NCBI RefSeq assembly: GCF_014145335.1
Contig: NZ_JACIVI010000001.1
Location: 992,001 to 1,056,000 of the forward strand
Direction: 5' to 3'
DNA length: 64,000 nt
Origin: Aquariibacter albus
GTDB taxonomy: Bacteria; Pseudomonadota; Gammaproteobacteria; Burkholderiales; Burkholderiaceae_C
Part shown: one piece after another, positions 47,034 through 58,762 of the stretch
How the letters are laid out: the number at the start of each line of letters is the position of its first letter
Position numbering within the stretch: position 1 is the stretch's first letter
Notes under the pieces: model-generated
What the model was told of the DNA's origin: nothing
The model's input: the letters and a program-made list of their open reading frames with translations, nothing else
The model's database searches: none
Translations under genes and position numbers: made by a program

Positions 47034-47936
47034 TCAGCCGCCCGCAGGCGGCGTCTGCCGCAGGAAGTCGAGCAGGTCGGCGTGGACCGGCGCGATCCAG
47101 CGCAGGTCGCGCGAGAGCGCAGCGGCCAATGTGATGTGGGTGGCGGTGTCGTAGATGCGCTCGGTCACCGAGCCCCCGGCCGCGCGCAGCGCGCGAGCCA
47201 GGCCGCCGGTGTTGCGTTCGGTGCCCACCAGCCAGTCGCTCAGGGGCGCGGCCAGGAAGGCGGGGCGTGGCGGGCGCAGGTCCGCGGCATGGGCCAGCGG
47301 CTGCGACTCGGGTGGCACCGCGGGATGGTGGAAGACGGGCTGCACCTCGCGGTTGCGGATGGGCGTGAAGTCGTAGGGGCCGGCCAGGCCGGCCCAGCCG
47401 GCCAGGTCGCGCGGATGCAGGTCCTGCGCCGCGAGCCAGCGCGGATCGAGCGCGAGCATGGCCGCGTTGTAGGCGCCGGCACTGTGGCCGGCGACGAAGC
47501 CGCGGCGGCGGTCCAGCGGACCGCGTCCGGCCTCGGCCCGAAGCCAGGCGTAGGCGCGCGCGCTGTCGTGCAGGAAATCGGGGTAGCGGACCTCGGGATA
47601 GAGCCGGTAGTCGGCCACGGCGCAGGCGATGCCGGCGGAAGCGAAGGCCTCGCCGACGAAGCGGTAGTCGGCGCGCTCGCCGCGGTTCCAGGAACCGCCG
47701 TAGAAGAACAAGAGCCAGGGGTGACCGGCCGCCGGCACGGGGCCAACCGGCAGGTAGAGATCGAGCTTCTGGCGGGGATGCGGGCCGTAGTCGAGCGCGC
47801 CGAGGAAGCGGTGGGTGTCCGCGGGCACGCGCTCGTTGATCGCCGTCACCGAACAGCCGCCCAGGCCGGCCAGCAGCAGGCCGCCGCCGGCCAGCAGGCG
47901 ACGCCGCTGGAGCTGCGGGAGCCCGGGCGCGCTCAT
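47034..47936 (-). CDS. Alpha/beta-hydrolase (esterase-like), exported
   Basis: 300 aa. N-terminus QRRRLLAGGGLLLAGLGGCSV is a Tat-like/lipoprotein signal with a lipobox Cys (LGGC) near residue 28. The hydrolase has the oxyanion motif LLFFYGGSWNRGE, the nucleophile GHSAGAYNAA (Ser near 151) and a late His in ATHITLAAALS. Resembles carboxylesterase/BD-FAE proteins. Its ATG overlaps the dnaB stop (ATGA at 47933-47936), so it is expressed with replication genes although no functional link is evident. Substrate unknown. Confidence 0.88.
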   Translation of the reverse strand: MSAPGLPQLQRRRLLAGGGLLLAGLGGCSVTAINERVPADTHRFLGALDYGPHPRQKLDLYLPVGPVPAAGHPWLLFFYGGSWNRGERADYRFVGEAFASAGIACAVADYRLYPEVRYPDFLHDSARAYAWLRAEAGRGPLDRRRGFVAGHSAGAYNAAMLALDPRWLAAQDLHPRDLAGWAGLAGPYDFTPIRNREVQPVFHHPAVPPESQPLAHAADLRPPRPAFLAAPLSDWLVGTERNTGGLARALRAAGGSVTERIYDTATHITLAAALSRDLRWIAPVHADLLDFLRQTPPAGG

Positions 47937-49339
47937 TCGTGGTCGACGCCGATGTAGCCCGGCGCGAGGTTCTCGAAGCGGGTCAGGGGCCGCACGAAGG
48001 CCAGCTTGACGGTGCCCACCGGGCCGTTCCGCTGCTTGGCGATGATGATCTCGGCCACGCCGGGCTCCTTGCAGGCGTCCTTGGTGTAGTACTCGTCACG
48101 GTAGATGAACATGATGACGTCGGCGTCCTGCTCGATCGCGCCCGATTCCCGCAGGTCGGACATCATCGGTCGCTTGTCGGTCCGGCTTTCCACCGAGCGG
48201 TTGAGCTGCGACAGCGCGATGACGGGGCACTGCAGCTCCTTGGCCAGGGACTTCAGGCCGCGCGAGATCTCGCCCAGCTCGGTCGCGCGGTTCTCCTCGC
48301 TGCCGCCGGAGCCGGTCATCAGCTGCAGGTAGTCGATCACGATGAGGCCGAGCTTGCCGCAGGTCCGCGCCTGGCGGCGGGCACGGGCGCGCAGCTCGGC
48401 CGGGGTCAGGCCGGGGGTCTCGTCGATGAAGAGGCTGACGTTGCGCAGGCGCTCCACCGCCTCGGAGAGCTGGCCCCATTCGTGATCGGCCAGCTTGCCG
48501 GTGCGCAGGTGCTGCTGGTCGATGCGGCCGAGCGATCCGACCATCCGCAGCGCGAGCTGGGCCGCGCCCATTTCCATCGAGAAGACGACCGCCGGCAGGC
48601 CCTCCTGCACGGCCACATGCTCGGCGATGTTCAGCGCGAAGGCGGTCTTGCCCATGGAGGGCCGCGCGGCCAGCACGACCATGTCGCCGGGCTGCAGGCC
48701 GGCCGTCATCTTGTCGAGGTCGTAGAAGCCGGTGCGTACGCCGGTCACGTCGTCGGCACCGTGGTCGGCCAGCTCCTGCACGCGGTCGAGCAGCTGCACG
48801 ACCAGGCTGTCCATGCTCTGGAAACCGTTGCGGTTGCGGCTGCCCTCCTCGCCGATGCGCAGGATCTTGTTCTCCGCCTCGTCGAGGATGGTCGAGACCG
48901 GCCGGCCCTGCGGGTTGAAGGCGGCGGTGGCGATCTCGTCGCTGGTGGCCACGAGCTTGCGCAACACCGCACGCTCGCGAACGATCTCCGCATAGCGGCG
49001 CAGGTTCGCCGCGCTCGGGACGCTCTGCGCCAGCGCGTTCAGGTACACGAGCCCGCCGACCTGCTCGGCCTTGCCCAGGCTGGTCAGCTGCTCGTGCACG
49101 GTGATCACGTCGGCCGGCTTGGCCTGGCCGATCAGCGCGCCGATGGCGGCGTAGATCAGGCGGTGCTCGTGGCGGTAGAAATCGCTGTCGTTCAGCAGGT
49201 CGCCGGCACGGTCCCAGGCCGAGTTGTCGATCAGCAGGCCGCCCAGCACGCTCTGCTCGGCCTCGATCGAGTGCGGCGGGACGCGCAGGCGAGCCACTTC
49301 GGCATCGGGCGGGGCGGAGGAATCGAGCAAGGCGGTCAT
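47933..49339 (-). CDS. dnaB: Replicative DNA helicase DnaB
   Basis: 468 aa hexameric helicase that unwinds DNA ahead of the fork and binds primase. The N-terminal domain opens with VPPHSIEAEQSVLGGLLIDN; the RecA-like motor has Walker A ARPSMGKTAFALN near residue 228, Walker B LIVIDYLQLM and the C-terminal RDEYYTKDAC-like end. Length is normal. A terminator separates it from rplI, so it has its own promoter in the 171-nt gap; TGTGGACAA (49385-49393), one base off a DnaA box, lies there. Confidence 0.97.
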   Translation of the reverse strand: MTALLDSSAPPDAEVARLRVPPHSIEAEQSVLGGLLIDNSAWDRAGDLLNDSDFYRHEHRLIYAAIGALIGQAKPADVITVHEQLTSLGKAEQVGGLVYLNALAQSVPSAANLRRYAEIVRERAVLRKLVATSDEIATAAFNPQGRPVSTILDEAENKILRIGEEGSRNRNGFQSMDSLVVQLLDRVQELADHGADDVTGVRTGFYDLDKMTAGLQPGDMVVLAARPSMGKTAFALNIAEHVAVQEGLPAVVFSMEMGAAQLALRMVGSLGRIDQQHLRTGKLADHEWGQLSEAVERLRNVSLFIDETPGLTPAELRARARRQARTCGKLGLIVIDYLQLMTGSGGSEENRATELGEISRGLKSLAKELQCPVIALSQLNRSVESRTDKRPMMSDLRESGAIEQDADVIMFIYRDEYYTKDACKEPGVAEIIIAKQRNGPVGTVKLAFVRPLTRFENLAPGYIGVDHE

Positions 49340-49435
49340 CCGAAGATCTTACGGGCAGCCTGCAGCCTGCCCTGGGGACAAGGCTGTGGACAAGCTGGGG
49401 GTCCGGGTCGGACAAGGGTCCGAGCGGCCGACGGC

Positions 49436-49466
49436 AAGAAAAAAGGCCGGCATGAAGCCGGCCTTT
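49436..49466 (-). terminator. Rho-independent terminator after rplI
   Basis: Ten-bp perfect stem AAAGGCCGGC/GCCGGCCTTT (49442-49451 and 49457-49466), ATGAA loop, followed on the minus strand by six Ts and CTTGCC. The best classical terminator in the window. Confidence 0.88.
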
Positions 49467-49511
49467 GCGGCGCGGCCCCCGCTCGGAGGCCGCGACGGGT
49501 CGAGGCGACGA

Positions 49512-49964
49512 TCAGTCGGCCAGGGCGTAGACCGACACGGTGATGTCGACGACGACATCGGTGTGCGGCGCGACGCTGACGGCGTGGTCGCCGAGGGTCT
49601 TGAGCGGACCGTTGGGCAGGCGGACCTGGGCCTTGGCGATCTCGTGGCCGGCGGCCTTCAGGGCCTCGGCGATGTCGGCATTGGTCACCGAGCCGAACAG
49701 ACGGCCGTCGACACCGGCCTTCTGGCTGATGCGGACGGTCGAGCCGGACAGCTTCTCGCCCAGGGCCTGGGCGGTGGCCAGCTTCTCGGCGGCGACGCGC
49801 TCGAGCTCGGCACGGCGGGCTTCGAATTCCTTGACGGCCGACTCGGTCGCGCGGCGGGCGGCGCCGGTCGGGATCAGGAAGTTGCGGGCGTAGCCGTCCT
49901 TGACACGGACGACGTCACCGAGGTTGCCGAGGTTGGCAATCTTGTCGAGCAGGATCACTTGCAT
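49512..49964 (-). CDS. rplI: 50S ribosomal protein L9
   Basis: 150 aa. N-terminal rRNA-binding domain [32 protein letters not shown], the long connecting helix, and a C-terminal domain with [16 protein letters not shown]. All as in L9. Last gene of the rpsF-priB-rpsR-rplI operon, 11 nt after rpsR; a strong terminator follows. Confidence 0.98.
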   Translation of the reverse strand: MQVILLDKIANLGNLGDVVRVKDGYARNFLIPTGAARRATESAVKEFEARRAELERVAAEKLATAQALGEKLSGSTVRISQKAGVDGRLFGSVTNADIAEALKAAGHEIAKAQVRLPNGPLKTLGDHAVSVAPHTDVVVDITVSVYALAD

Positions 49965-49975
49965 CGTGCGTCTCC

Positions 49976-50266
49976 TCAGACCTTGTGCTGGTCGCTGTAG
50001 GGCACGAGCGCCAGGAAGCGCGCGCGCTTGATGGCGACGGTCAGCTGACGCTGGTAGATCGCCCGGGTGCCGGTCAGGCGGGCCGGGGTGATCTTGCCGT
50101 TCTCGCCGATGAAGTCACGCAGGGTGTCGACATCCTTGTAGTCGATCTCTTCGACACCGGCGACGGTGAAGCGGCAGAACCGCTTGCGACGGAAAAGCAG
50201 GGACTGGGTGTTGCGCTTGCCCTTGCGGTCCTTGCTGAACTTGCCTTTGCCACGGGGAGGGGCCAT
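49976..50266 (-). CDS. rpsR: 30S ribosomal protein S18
   Basis: 96 aa. A Lys/Arg-rich N-terminus ([13 protein letters not shown]) is followed by the S18 core: [45 protein letters not shown] and [12 protein letters not shown]. Binds the 16S central domain as a dimer with S6. Only four bases after priB. Confidence 0.98.
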   Translation of the reverse strand: MAPPRGKGKFSKDRKGKRNTQSLLFRRKRFCRFTVAGVEEIDYKDVDTLRDFIGENGKITPARLTGTRAIYQRQLTVAIKRARFLALVPYSDQHKV

Positions 50267-50270
50267 GGTG

Positions 50271-50591
50271 TTACTCCTGAACTTTCGAACGTATCGGGGG
50301 GGAAGACATCGGCTGGAAGCCCGTCACATGCAACCGCACCCCAGCACCGCGGAAGGCCGGGCCGAGGAAGCCCTCGACCTGGATCGCCTCGCCGACCGCC
50401 AGCTGGGCGGCCTGTCCGGCCAGCTCGCCGAGGGCGAGGGCACGGATCTCGAAAGCGATCTTCCGGACGGCACCGGCTTCGACGACCTCGGAGGCATGCG
50501 TGAGACGCAGGTCCAGGGCCGGCAGGCCGGCAGGGGTGTAGCGCAGGATGCCGCGTTCAGCCAGGCTGCCCGTGAGCACGACGCGGTTCAC
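50271..50591 (-). CDS. priB: Primosomal replication protein PriB
   Basis: 106 aa single OB-fold ssDNA-binding protein that helps PriA reload the replisome at stalled forks. [32 protein letters not shown] and the C-terminal LHVTGFQPM match the PriB/SSB-like family. Its position between rpsF and rpsR is diagnostic of PriB in beta- and gammaproteobacteria. The next gene (rpsR) starts four bases after the stop. Confidence 0.92.
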   Translation of the reverse strand: MNRVVLTGSLAERGILRYTPAGLPALDLRLTHASEVVEAGAVRKIAFEIRALALGELAGQAAQLAVGEAIQVEGFLGPAFRGAGVRLHVTGFQPMSSPPIRSKVQE

Positions 50592-50634
50592 GCGTGGTGC
50601 AGGTCAGCGGCTGCCGACGACATCGGGACGGACA

Positions 50635-51012
50635 TCAGGCCGCGTTCTCCGGCTGGGCGGGAGCCTGGGCCGACTTGCGGGCTTCTTCGCGCTCGACGGC
50701 CTTCATCATGATGGAGGGCGTCGTCTCGGCCTTGCTCTTCTGCACCGTCAGGTGACGGAGCACGGCGTCGTTGAACTTGAAGCCGGTCTCCAGCTCGGCC
50801 AGCGCTTCCTTGCTGACTTCGATGTTCAGGCACAGGTAATGGGCCTTCGCGAGCTTCTGGATCTGGTAGGCCAGCGCACGGCGACCCCAGTCTTCGACAC
50901 GGTGCACCGCGCCACCGGATGCGGTGATGCTGGCCTTGTAACGCTCCAGCATGGCGGGCACCTGCTCGCTTTGATCCGGATGGATCAGCAGGACGATCTC
51001 GTAATGACGCAT
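50635..51012 (-). CDS. rpsF: 30S ribosomal protein S6
   Basis: 125 aa. [55 protein letters not shown] and LRHLTV are the family core; a basic/Ala tail follows. First gene of the operon; AGGAG stands a few bases before the ATG. Upstream, TATACT in the 51140s on the minus strand is a plausible -10. Confidence 0.98.
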   Translation of the reverse strand: MRHYEIVLLIHPDQSEQVPAMLERYKASITASGGAVHRVEDWGRRALAYQIQKLAKAHYLCLNIEVSKEALAELETGFKFNDAVLRHLTVQKSKAETTPSIMMKAVEREEARKSAQAPAQPENAA

Positions 51013-51173
51013 TCGAGCTCCTTGTGGATGACCACCTTGCGGCGTGACGGAACCGGATCCTCCGGCCCGCGCACCGCTTCGGCGGGGAAGCTGCCCCGGA
51101 GCGTCAACACCGGGTGCAGCAAGGGAAAAGCCCGCGAGTATAAGGCTTTTGAGGCCCCGTCCGGGGCCGATCC

Positions 51174-53297
51174 TCAAGGAACGGGCGGACGCGGATAACG
51201 GAGCCCTTCCACCAGGGCCTGCACCCGCGGCCCGGGCGGCGGGGTGAGGAGGCTGACCAGCACGATCACGGCAAAGCCCAGCGGCACGCCGAAGACGCCG
51301 GCCGAGATCGGCAAGATGCCGAACCAGAGCTCGATCGGCTGCTCGATGCCGAAGACCTTCCGCAGCCAGGGCTGGTTCATCACCATGTAGTACGAGGTGA
51401 TGCCCAGGCCGGCCACCATGCCGAGCACCGCGCCCGGACCGTTGGCGCGCTTCCAGAACACCCCGAGCACGAGGGCCGGGAAAAAGGCGGCGGCCGCGAA
51501 GGAGAAGGCCGCGGAGACGAGGAAGAGGATGTCGGCCGGCTTCTGTGCGGCCACGTAGGCCGCGGCCAGGGCCACCACCAGCAGCAGCATCTTGGACAGC
51601 GTGACGCGTCGCGCCGTCGAGGCATTGGGATCGATCATCTTGTAGTAGAGATCGTGCGACAGCGCATTGGCGATGGTCAGCAGCAGGCCATCGGCCGTCG
51701 AGAGGGCGGCCGCCAGACCGCCGGCGGCAACCATGCCCGAGACCACATAGGGCAGGCCGCCGATCTCGGGCGTGGCCAGCACGATGATGTCGCCGCCGAT
51801 CTTCAACTCGGCAAGCTGCAGTACGCCGTCCCGGTTGATGTCGCTGACCGACAGCAGGCCGGGATCCACCTTGGCCCAGCTGGCGATCCAGGTCGGCAGC
51901 TGCTCGAAGGAGGTCCCGACCAGGTTGTTGAAGACCTCGAACTTCACAAGCACCGCCAGGGCCGGCGCGGTGATGTAGAGCAGCACGATGAAGAGCAGCG
52001 ACCAGGTGACCGACTCTCGCGCCTCCTTCACCGTCGGCGTCGTGTAGTAGCGCATCAGGATGTGCGGCAGCGCGGCCGTGCCGATCATCAGGCAGAAGAC
52101 CAGGGCCAGGAAGTTGCGCCGCGACTCGGTGTAGGCCTGCCGATCCGCGGCATCGCCGTCGGGATCGCCGCTGAACTGTGCGGCGTGCGGCGGCATGCCG
52201 GCCAGGGGCCGTGCTCGGGCATCGGCGCTGGCGCGGGCCTTCTCGTAGGCCCGGGCGGCCTCGGCCTCGGTCGGCGGCAGGGCGGCCAAGCTGCGTTCGG
52301 CAGCCTGGATCTGGGCCAGCGGCACCAGATCCGATCGGGTCTTCAGCTCGGCCAGCCGGGCCTCGGCCGCCGCGCGGTCGGCCACCATGGCCGCCGGCAC
52401 GTTGCGCAGCTTGTCGGCCGCCTCGTCGGCCTGGCGGCGCAGGATGTCGATCACCTCCTGCTCGCGGGGATCGGCCAACAGCGCCCGCTCGCGCTCGCTG
52501 ACCTTCTCCAGCTGGTAGCCATAGACCGCCTGCGGCAGCGGCACCCCGGTCTGCTTCACCGACAGCCAGACCACCGGGACCATGTAGGCCACGATCAGGA
52601 TGATGTACTGCGCGACCTGGGTCCAGGTCACCGCCCGCATGCCGCCGAGGAAGGAGCAGACCAGGATGCCGCCCAGGCCGAGGAAGATGCCGATCTCGAA
52701 GGCCACGCCCGTCAGGCGCGTGCTGATCAGGCCGACCCCGTAGATCTGCGCCACCACATAGGTGAAGGAGCAGAGGATGGCGGCGAACATGCCGACCGCG
52801 CGGGCCGCATGCCCGCCGTAACGCTCGCCCAGGAAGTCCGGGATCGTGAACTGCCCGAACTTGCGCAGGTAGGGCGCCAGCAGCAGTGCGACCAGGCAAT
52901 AGCCGCCGGTCCAGCCAAGGATGAAGGCCAGGCCCCCGTAGCCGCTCAGATAGAGCGTGCCGGCCAGGCCGATGAAGCTGGCCGCCGACATCCAGTCGGC
53001 GCCGGTGGCCATGCCGTTGTAGACCGCCGGCACGCGCCGGCCGGCCACGTAGTACTCCGCCGTGTCGGTCGTGCGGCTCATGATGCCGATGCCGGCATAG
53101 AGCCCCAGGGTGACGATCAGGAAGGTGAAACCGATCCAGCTGCGCGGCATGCCACGCTGCTCCAGGATCGCCAGCGCGACGACGAAGACGATGAAGCCGC
53201 CGCTGTACCAGCCATAGACCCGGTTCAGGCGGGCCCGGAAGACGCGGCTCTGGGCGGCGGCCGACAGGCGCTGGGGCGGCTTCGCGCGCTCGCTCAT
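51174..53297 (-). CDS. Sodium:solute symporter (VC_2705-type) with EF-hand loop
   Basis: 707 aa transporter of the SSS family with about 13 membrane helices. The early segment [35 protein letters not shown] is typical. Two unusual inserts: a hydrophilic, helical stretch of about 110 residues (near 270-380, rich in Ala, Glu and Arg, coiled-coil-like) between helices, and a canonical EF-hand loop [12 protein letters not shown] at 486-497 (D-x-N-x-D-G-x-L-x3-E). Starts two bases after the DUF4212 stop, its usual partner. Related proteins are linked to acetate or other short carboxylates, but the substrate here is not known. Confidence 0.9.
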   Translation of the reverse strand: MSERAKPPQRLSAAAQSRVFRARLNRVYGWYSGGFIVFVVALAILEQRGMPRSWIGFTFLIVTLGLYAGIGIMSRTTDTAEYYVAGRRVPAVYNGMATGADWMSAASFIGLAGTLYLSGYGGLAFILGWTGGYCLVALLLAPYLRKFGQFTIPDFLGERYGGHAARAVGMFAAILCSFTYVVAQIYGVGLISTRLTGVAFEIGIFLGLGGILVCSFLGGMRAVTWTQVAQYIILIVAYMVPVVWLSVKQTGVPLPQAVYGYQLEKVSERERALLADPREQEVIDILRRQADEAADKLRNVPAAMVADRAAAEARLAELKTRSDLVPLAQIQAAERSLAALPPTEAEAARAYEKARASADARARPLAGMPPHAAQFSGDPDGDAADRQAYTESRRNFLALVFCLMIGTAALPHILMRYYTTPTVKEARESVTWSLLFIVLLYITAPALAVLVKFEVFNNLVGTSFEQLPTWIASWAKVDPGLLSVSDINRDGVLQLAELKIGGDIIVLATPEIGGLPYVVSGMVAAGGLAAALSTADGLLLTIANALSHDLYYKMIDPNASTARRVTLSKMLLLVVALAAAYVAAQKPADILFLVSAAFSFAAAAFFPALVLGVFWKRANGPGAVLGMVAGLGITSYYMVMNQPWLRKVFGIEQPIELWFGILPISAGVFGVPLGFAVIVLVSLLTPPPGPRVQALVEGLRYPRPPVP

Positions 53298-53298
53298 C

Positions 53299-53556
53299 TC
53301 ACTCTTCCTCGGCCATGCCGTGGGCGTGGTCCAGCCGGTTCATGCAGGCGGCATAGCAGGCGATCAGCAGCAGGTAGACGATCAGCGCGCCCTGCCCGGC
53401 CACCCAGAAGCTGAAGGGCCAGCCGAAGAAGCTGAAGCTGAGCTCGCGGGCAAAGAAAGCCACCCCGAAGGTGACGCCGAACCAGACCAGCAGCAGCAAG
53501 GAGGTCAGCTGGAGGTTCTTCCGCCAGTAGCTGCGGGCGAGGGAAGGCGAGGACAT
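53299..53556 (-). CDS. DUF4212 small membrane subunit of the symporter
   Basis: 85 aa with two membrane helices (LTSLLLLVWFGVTFGVAFFA and FWVAGQGALIVYLLLIACYAA). SYWRKNLQL at the N-terminus and the short charged tail (DHAHGMAEEE) fit DUF4212, which always accompanies this symporter class and is thought to be its accessory subunit. Stop and next start are two bases apart, so co-translation is expected. Role inferred from constant gene pairing. Confidence 0.88.
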   Translation of the reverse strand: MSSPSLARSYWRKNLQLTSLLLLVWFGVTFGVAFFARELSFSFFGWPFSFWVAGQGALIVYLLLIACYAACMNRLDHAHGMAEEE

Positions 53557-53589
53557 GGGGGGGGCGGCGCAGGCAGGGGCGGCGGCGGC

Positions 53590-54204
53590 TTAGCGCCCGC
53601 GGGTGCCGAAGGCAGTGGGAGGGCCGGCCAGATCCCGGGCCAGCTGCTCGGCCACCCGGGGCTCGAAGCCGCGCAGTCGTTCGAGCACGGCCCTCGCGGC
53701 GGCAGGCTCGCCGCGTTCGGCCTGCAGCCGCCCCAGCTGCAGCCAGGGCGCCGGGCTCATCGGCTGCAGGCGGGTGGCCTGCTCCAGCGCCGGCACGGCC
53801 TCGTCGAGCCGGCGCAGGCCGATCAGGGCCAGACCCAGTCCGTAGGCGGCGCGGTCCAGCCGGGGCTCCAGGGCCAGGGCCTGGCGGAAGGCCGCCACGG
53901 CCTCGTCGAGATCGCCACCGGCCTCCAGCAGGTAGCCGAGGTTGAACCAGGCCGTCGCCGCTTGGGGCTGCTGCACGACCAGGGCGCGCAGGTCGGCAAG
54001 CGCCGCCTCCCGGTGGCCGGCGCGGGCCAGCAGGTGGGCGCGGCTGGCGCGGGCATGCGCATCGTCCGGCGCCCGGTCCAGCAGGCGCTGGTAGTCCGCC
54101 AGGGCAGGCTGCGCACGGCCCAGGCTCAGCCACAGGCGGGCCCGCAGATGCAGCAGCCGGTGACGCAGACCGCGCCCGCCCTGCCCCGGGGTCGAAACGC
54201 TCAT
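53590..54204 (-). CDS. TPR-repeat protein
   Basis: 204 aa with about five tetratricopeptide repeats from residue 30 to 180 (ALADYQRLLDRAPDDAHARASRAHLLARAGH, AATAWFNLGYLLEAGGDLDEAVAAFRQALALEP, and two more). No signal peptide, so cytoplasmic. The ATG overlaps the stop of the upstream small membrane protein (ATGA, 54201-54204), pairing the two genes. The start at 54204 is taken for this overlap; an in-frame ATG at 54237 also exists. Function as a protein-interaction scaffold is inferred. Confidence 0.82.
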   Translation of the reverse strand: MSVSTPGQGGRGLRHRLLHLRARLWLSLGRAQPALADYQRLLDRAPDDAHARASRAHLLARAGHREAALADLRALVVQQPQAATAWFNLGYLLEAGGDLDEAVAAFRQALALEPRLDRAAYGLGLALIGLRRLDEAVPALEQATRLQPMSPAPWLQLGRLQAERGEPAAARAVLERLRGFEPRVAEQLARDLAGPPTAFGTRGR

Positions 54205-54500
54205 CGGCACAGGGCCTGACCCGGCAGCGCCCGGCACTCGGCCAGCTTGAGCAGCAGCGCCCCCAGCCAGATCCAGACCAGGCCCAGCGTGGCCATCAGG
54301 GGAAGGTGACGGTCCAGCACGCGGCGCGGGCTGAGGGCACGGAACAGCCGCAGTGCCGGACGGCTGAGCAGGTCGAGCAGGCGATAGACCGCGTTGCGCT
54401 CGCGTCCCGCGCCGGCCAGCAGGCCCAGCAGTGCGCGGCCCACCAAGGCCATCAGCGCGATCTCGGCGAGCAATTTCACGGTGACGGCCAGCCAGAGCAT
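54201..54500 (-). CDS. Small two-helix membrane protein
   Basis: 99 aa. Two hydrophobic helices (LAVTVKLLAEIALMALVGRALLGLLAG and MATLGLVWIWLGALLLKLA) separated by a basic segment ending RLFRALSPRRVLDRHLP. Family not firmly recognised; somewhat YggT-like in layout. Coupled to the TPR gene by a 4-nt overlap, so the pair probably works at the inner membrane. It is the first gene of the pair. Confidence 0.7.
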   Translation of the reverse strand: MLWLAVTVKLLAEIALMALVGRALLGLLAGAGRERNAVYRLLDLLSRPALRLFRALSPRRVLDRHLPLMATLGLVWIWLGALLLKLAECRALPGQALCR

Positions 54501-54601
54501 GGGACTCCTGTTCGGGCCGCGACTGTTCAGCCCGCGACTTACGGCCCTCTGACGCGCGGGGCAGGTCCGGCCGCCCTTGCGGGAAGACCCGTAGAAAGAC
54601 C

Positions 54602-54631
54602 GCGGGGCCCTGGCTCGCGCCAGGGCCCCGC
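54602..54631 (-). terminator. Terminator after ppsA
   Basis: GCGGGGCCCTGGC (54602-54614) and GCCAGGGCCCCGC (54619-54631) form a perfect 13-bp stem with TCGC loop, 31 nt past the ppsA stop; GTCTTTCTACGG follows on the minus strand. A second GC hairpin lies at 54641-54657. Confidence 0.75.
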
Positions 54632-54662
54632 TCGGGACAGGCGGGCGCGCCGCCCGCCGGAC

Positions 54663-57056
<2,394 letters not shown>

Positions 57057-57334
57057 GACAATGCTCCAGAGAGTAAAAAAACCGGGGCGGGGGCGCATGG
57101 CGTGCTCGACGGCCGCCCGACCTGTTCTTGCTCTTCTGGGTCCGGACACCGGAACGCGCCACCCCTGCGTTGCGGCGCGATTGTAAGGACCGCGGGCGCG
57201 AGACCCGGGAGAACCCGAAGCGCTGCGTCGTCCGGACGCCGCAGATCCCTCAGGGTTCACGCCTGTCAGCGGCCGCGGGGTGGGCGGGCCCTATGCTTGA
57301 CACCCCTTCCCCTGTCCGACTGCACGGACCCGCC

Positions 57335-58153
57335 ATGGCCCAGCGCACCGTCTTCTACGTCTCCGACGGCACCGGCATCACCGCCGAAACCTTCGGCAAC
57401 TCCATCCTTGCGCAGTTCGCGATCTCGGTCCGGCATGTCCGGCGGCCCTTCATCGACACCCCCGACAAGGCCCATCAGGTGGTCCGCGAGATTGCCGAGA
57501 CCGGCGAGCGCGAGGGCCGCAAGCCCATCGTGTTCATCACCGTGATCGAACCCGAGGCGCACCGCATCGTCTGCTCGGCGCCGGCGCTGGTGATGGACAT
57601 GTTCCGCACCTTCGTCGAACCGCTGGAGGATGAGCTGGGCATCACCTCCAACCACCGCGTCGGCCGCTTCTCGGACGTCTCCAAGAGCCAGGAGTACAGC
57701 GACCGCATCGAGGCCATCAACTTCACGCTGGCCCACGACGACGGCCAGTCCTCGAAGAACCTGGCCGAGGCCGACGTGATCCTGGTCGGCGTCAGCCGCT
57801 CGGGCAAGACGCCGACCTCGCTCTACCTGGCCATGCAGCACGGGGTGAAGGCCGCCAACTATCCGCTGATCCCCGAGGACTTCGACCGGGGCCACCTGCC
57901 GCCGGCCCTCAAGCCCTACAAGAGCAAATGCTTCGGCCTGACGATCGCACCCGACCGGCTGTCCGAGATCCGCAATGAGCGGCGGCCCAACAGCCGCTAC
58001 GCCTCGCTCGAGAACTGCCGCGCCGAGGTCGCCCAGGCCGAACAGATGATGCGCCGCGACGGCATCGCCTGGCTCTCGTCCACGCACAAGTCGATCGAGG
58101 AGATCGCGACCACGATCCTGCGGGACATCCGGCCGGACCGGCTGGTGTACTGA
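57335..58153 (+). CDS. ppsR: PEP synthase regulatory protein (kinase/pyrophosphorylase)
   Basis: 272 aa DUF299 protein: an ADP-dependent kinase that phosphorylates PpsA on Thr to inactivate it and a phosphorylase that restores it. VFYVSDGTGITAETFGNSILAQF, the P-loop-like GVSRSGKTPTSLYLA near residue 152, NYPLIPEDF and SRYASLENCRAEV are all intact. ATG at 57335 is the family start. It is separated from divergent ppsA by a 278-nt region with TATGCT near 57290 as a possible -10. Confidence 0.96.
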   Translation: MAQRTVFYVSDGTGITAETFGNSILAQFAISVRHVRRPFIDTPDKAHQVVREIAETGEREGRKPIVFITVIEPEAHRIVCSAPALVMDMFRTFVEPLEDELGITSNHRVGRFSDVSKSQEYSDRIEAINFTLAHDDGQSSKNLAEADVILVGVSRSGKTPTSLYLAMQHGVKAANYPLIPEDFDRGHLPPALKPYKSKCFGLTIAPDRLSEIRNERRPNSRYASLENCRAEVAQAEQMMRRDGIAWLSSTHKSIEEIATTILRDIRPDRLVY

Positions 58154-58173
58154 AGCGCGACGGCGCCCCGCCC

Positions 58174-58632
58174 TCAGCGCGGGCTCGGGCGCAGGCTGGC
58201 GCCGGCGAAGCTCTGGCGCCAGGCCTCGGTCTCGTCCTCGGCTTGCATCGCCTGGCTGAAATGCACGTCCAGGCAATGGCTGCCGGGCAGCGTGCCCAAC
58301 AGATGCGCGTGCAGCACCTTGCGGCCGCCGCTCTCGAGGATGTAGAGCACGAGGAAGTTGGCCGGATCAAGGGGCGCGCGGTAGATGCGGTCGCGGTCGG
58401 GCATGTCCGGCCGCTTGACCAGCTCGCGCAGAAAGCGCCCGGCGCAGACCCGGGTGCTGTCGGCTTCCGGCAGGGCCTGGGCATGCAGCTCGACCTGGAG
58501 CCCGGCCGTCCCCTTCAGGGCCGGCACGCTGACGACCACGCCCGGGTCGGGGAACGTCTGCTCGTAGGCGGGCGCCGGCAGGGCGACCGCCATCAGACCG
58601 CAGGCCAGCGCAAGGACAGGGGGCAGACGCAT
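58174..58632 (-). CDS. Small exported protein of unknown function
   Basis: 152 aa. Signal peptide (PPVLALACGLMAVALPAPA) then a compact domain: TFPDPGVVVSVPALKGTAGLQVELHAQAL, ADSTRVCAGRFLREL, YILESGGRKVLHAHLLGTLPGSHCLDVHFSQ. Two cysteines could form a disulfide. No recognised family. It lies 130 nt beyond the stop of rmuC on the same strand, and is convergent with ppsR. Confidence 0.75.
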   Translation of the reverse strand: MRLPPVLALACGLMAVALPAPAYEQTFPDPGVVVSVPALKGTAGLQVELHAQALPEADSTRVCAGRFLRELVKRPDMPDRDRIYRAPLDPANFLVLYILESGGRKVLHAHLLGTLPGSHCLDVHFSQAMQAEDETEAWRQSFAGASLRPSPR

Positions 58633-58762
58633 CTCGACGCTCCATCGCAGCCCGGGACCCGCGCCCGGCAGGGCTGCACTGTAGCCACAGCCGGTGCCGA
58701 GCGGGCCGGCCGGGGGCTTGCTGCGGGTCGTCCGCCCGGCGCGGCCCGGCCCCCGTGCGGGC

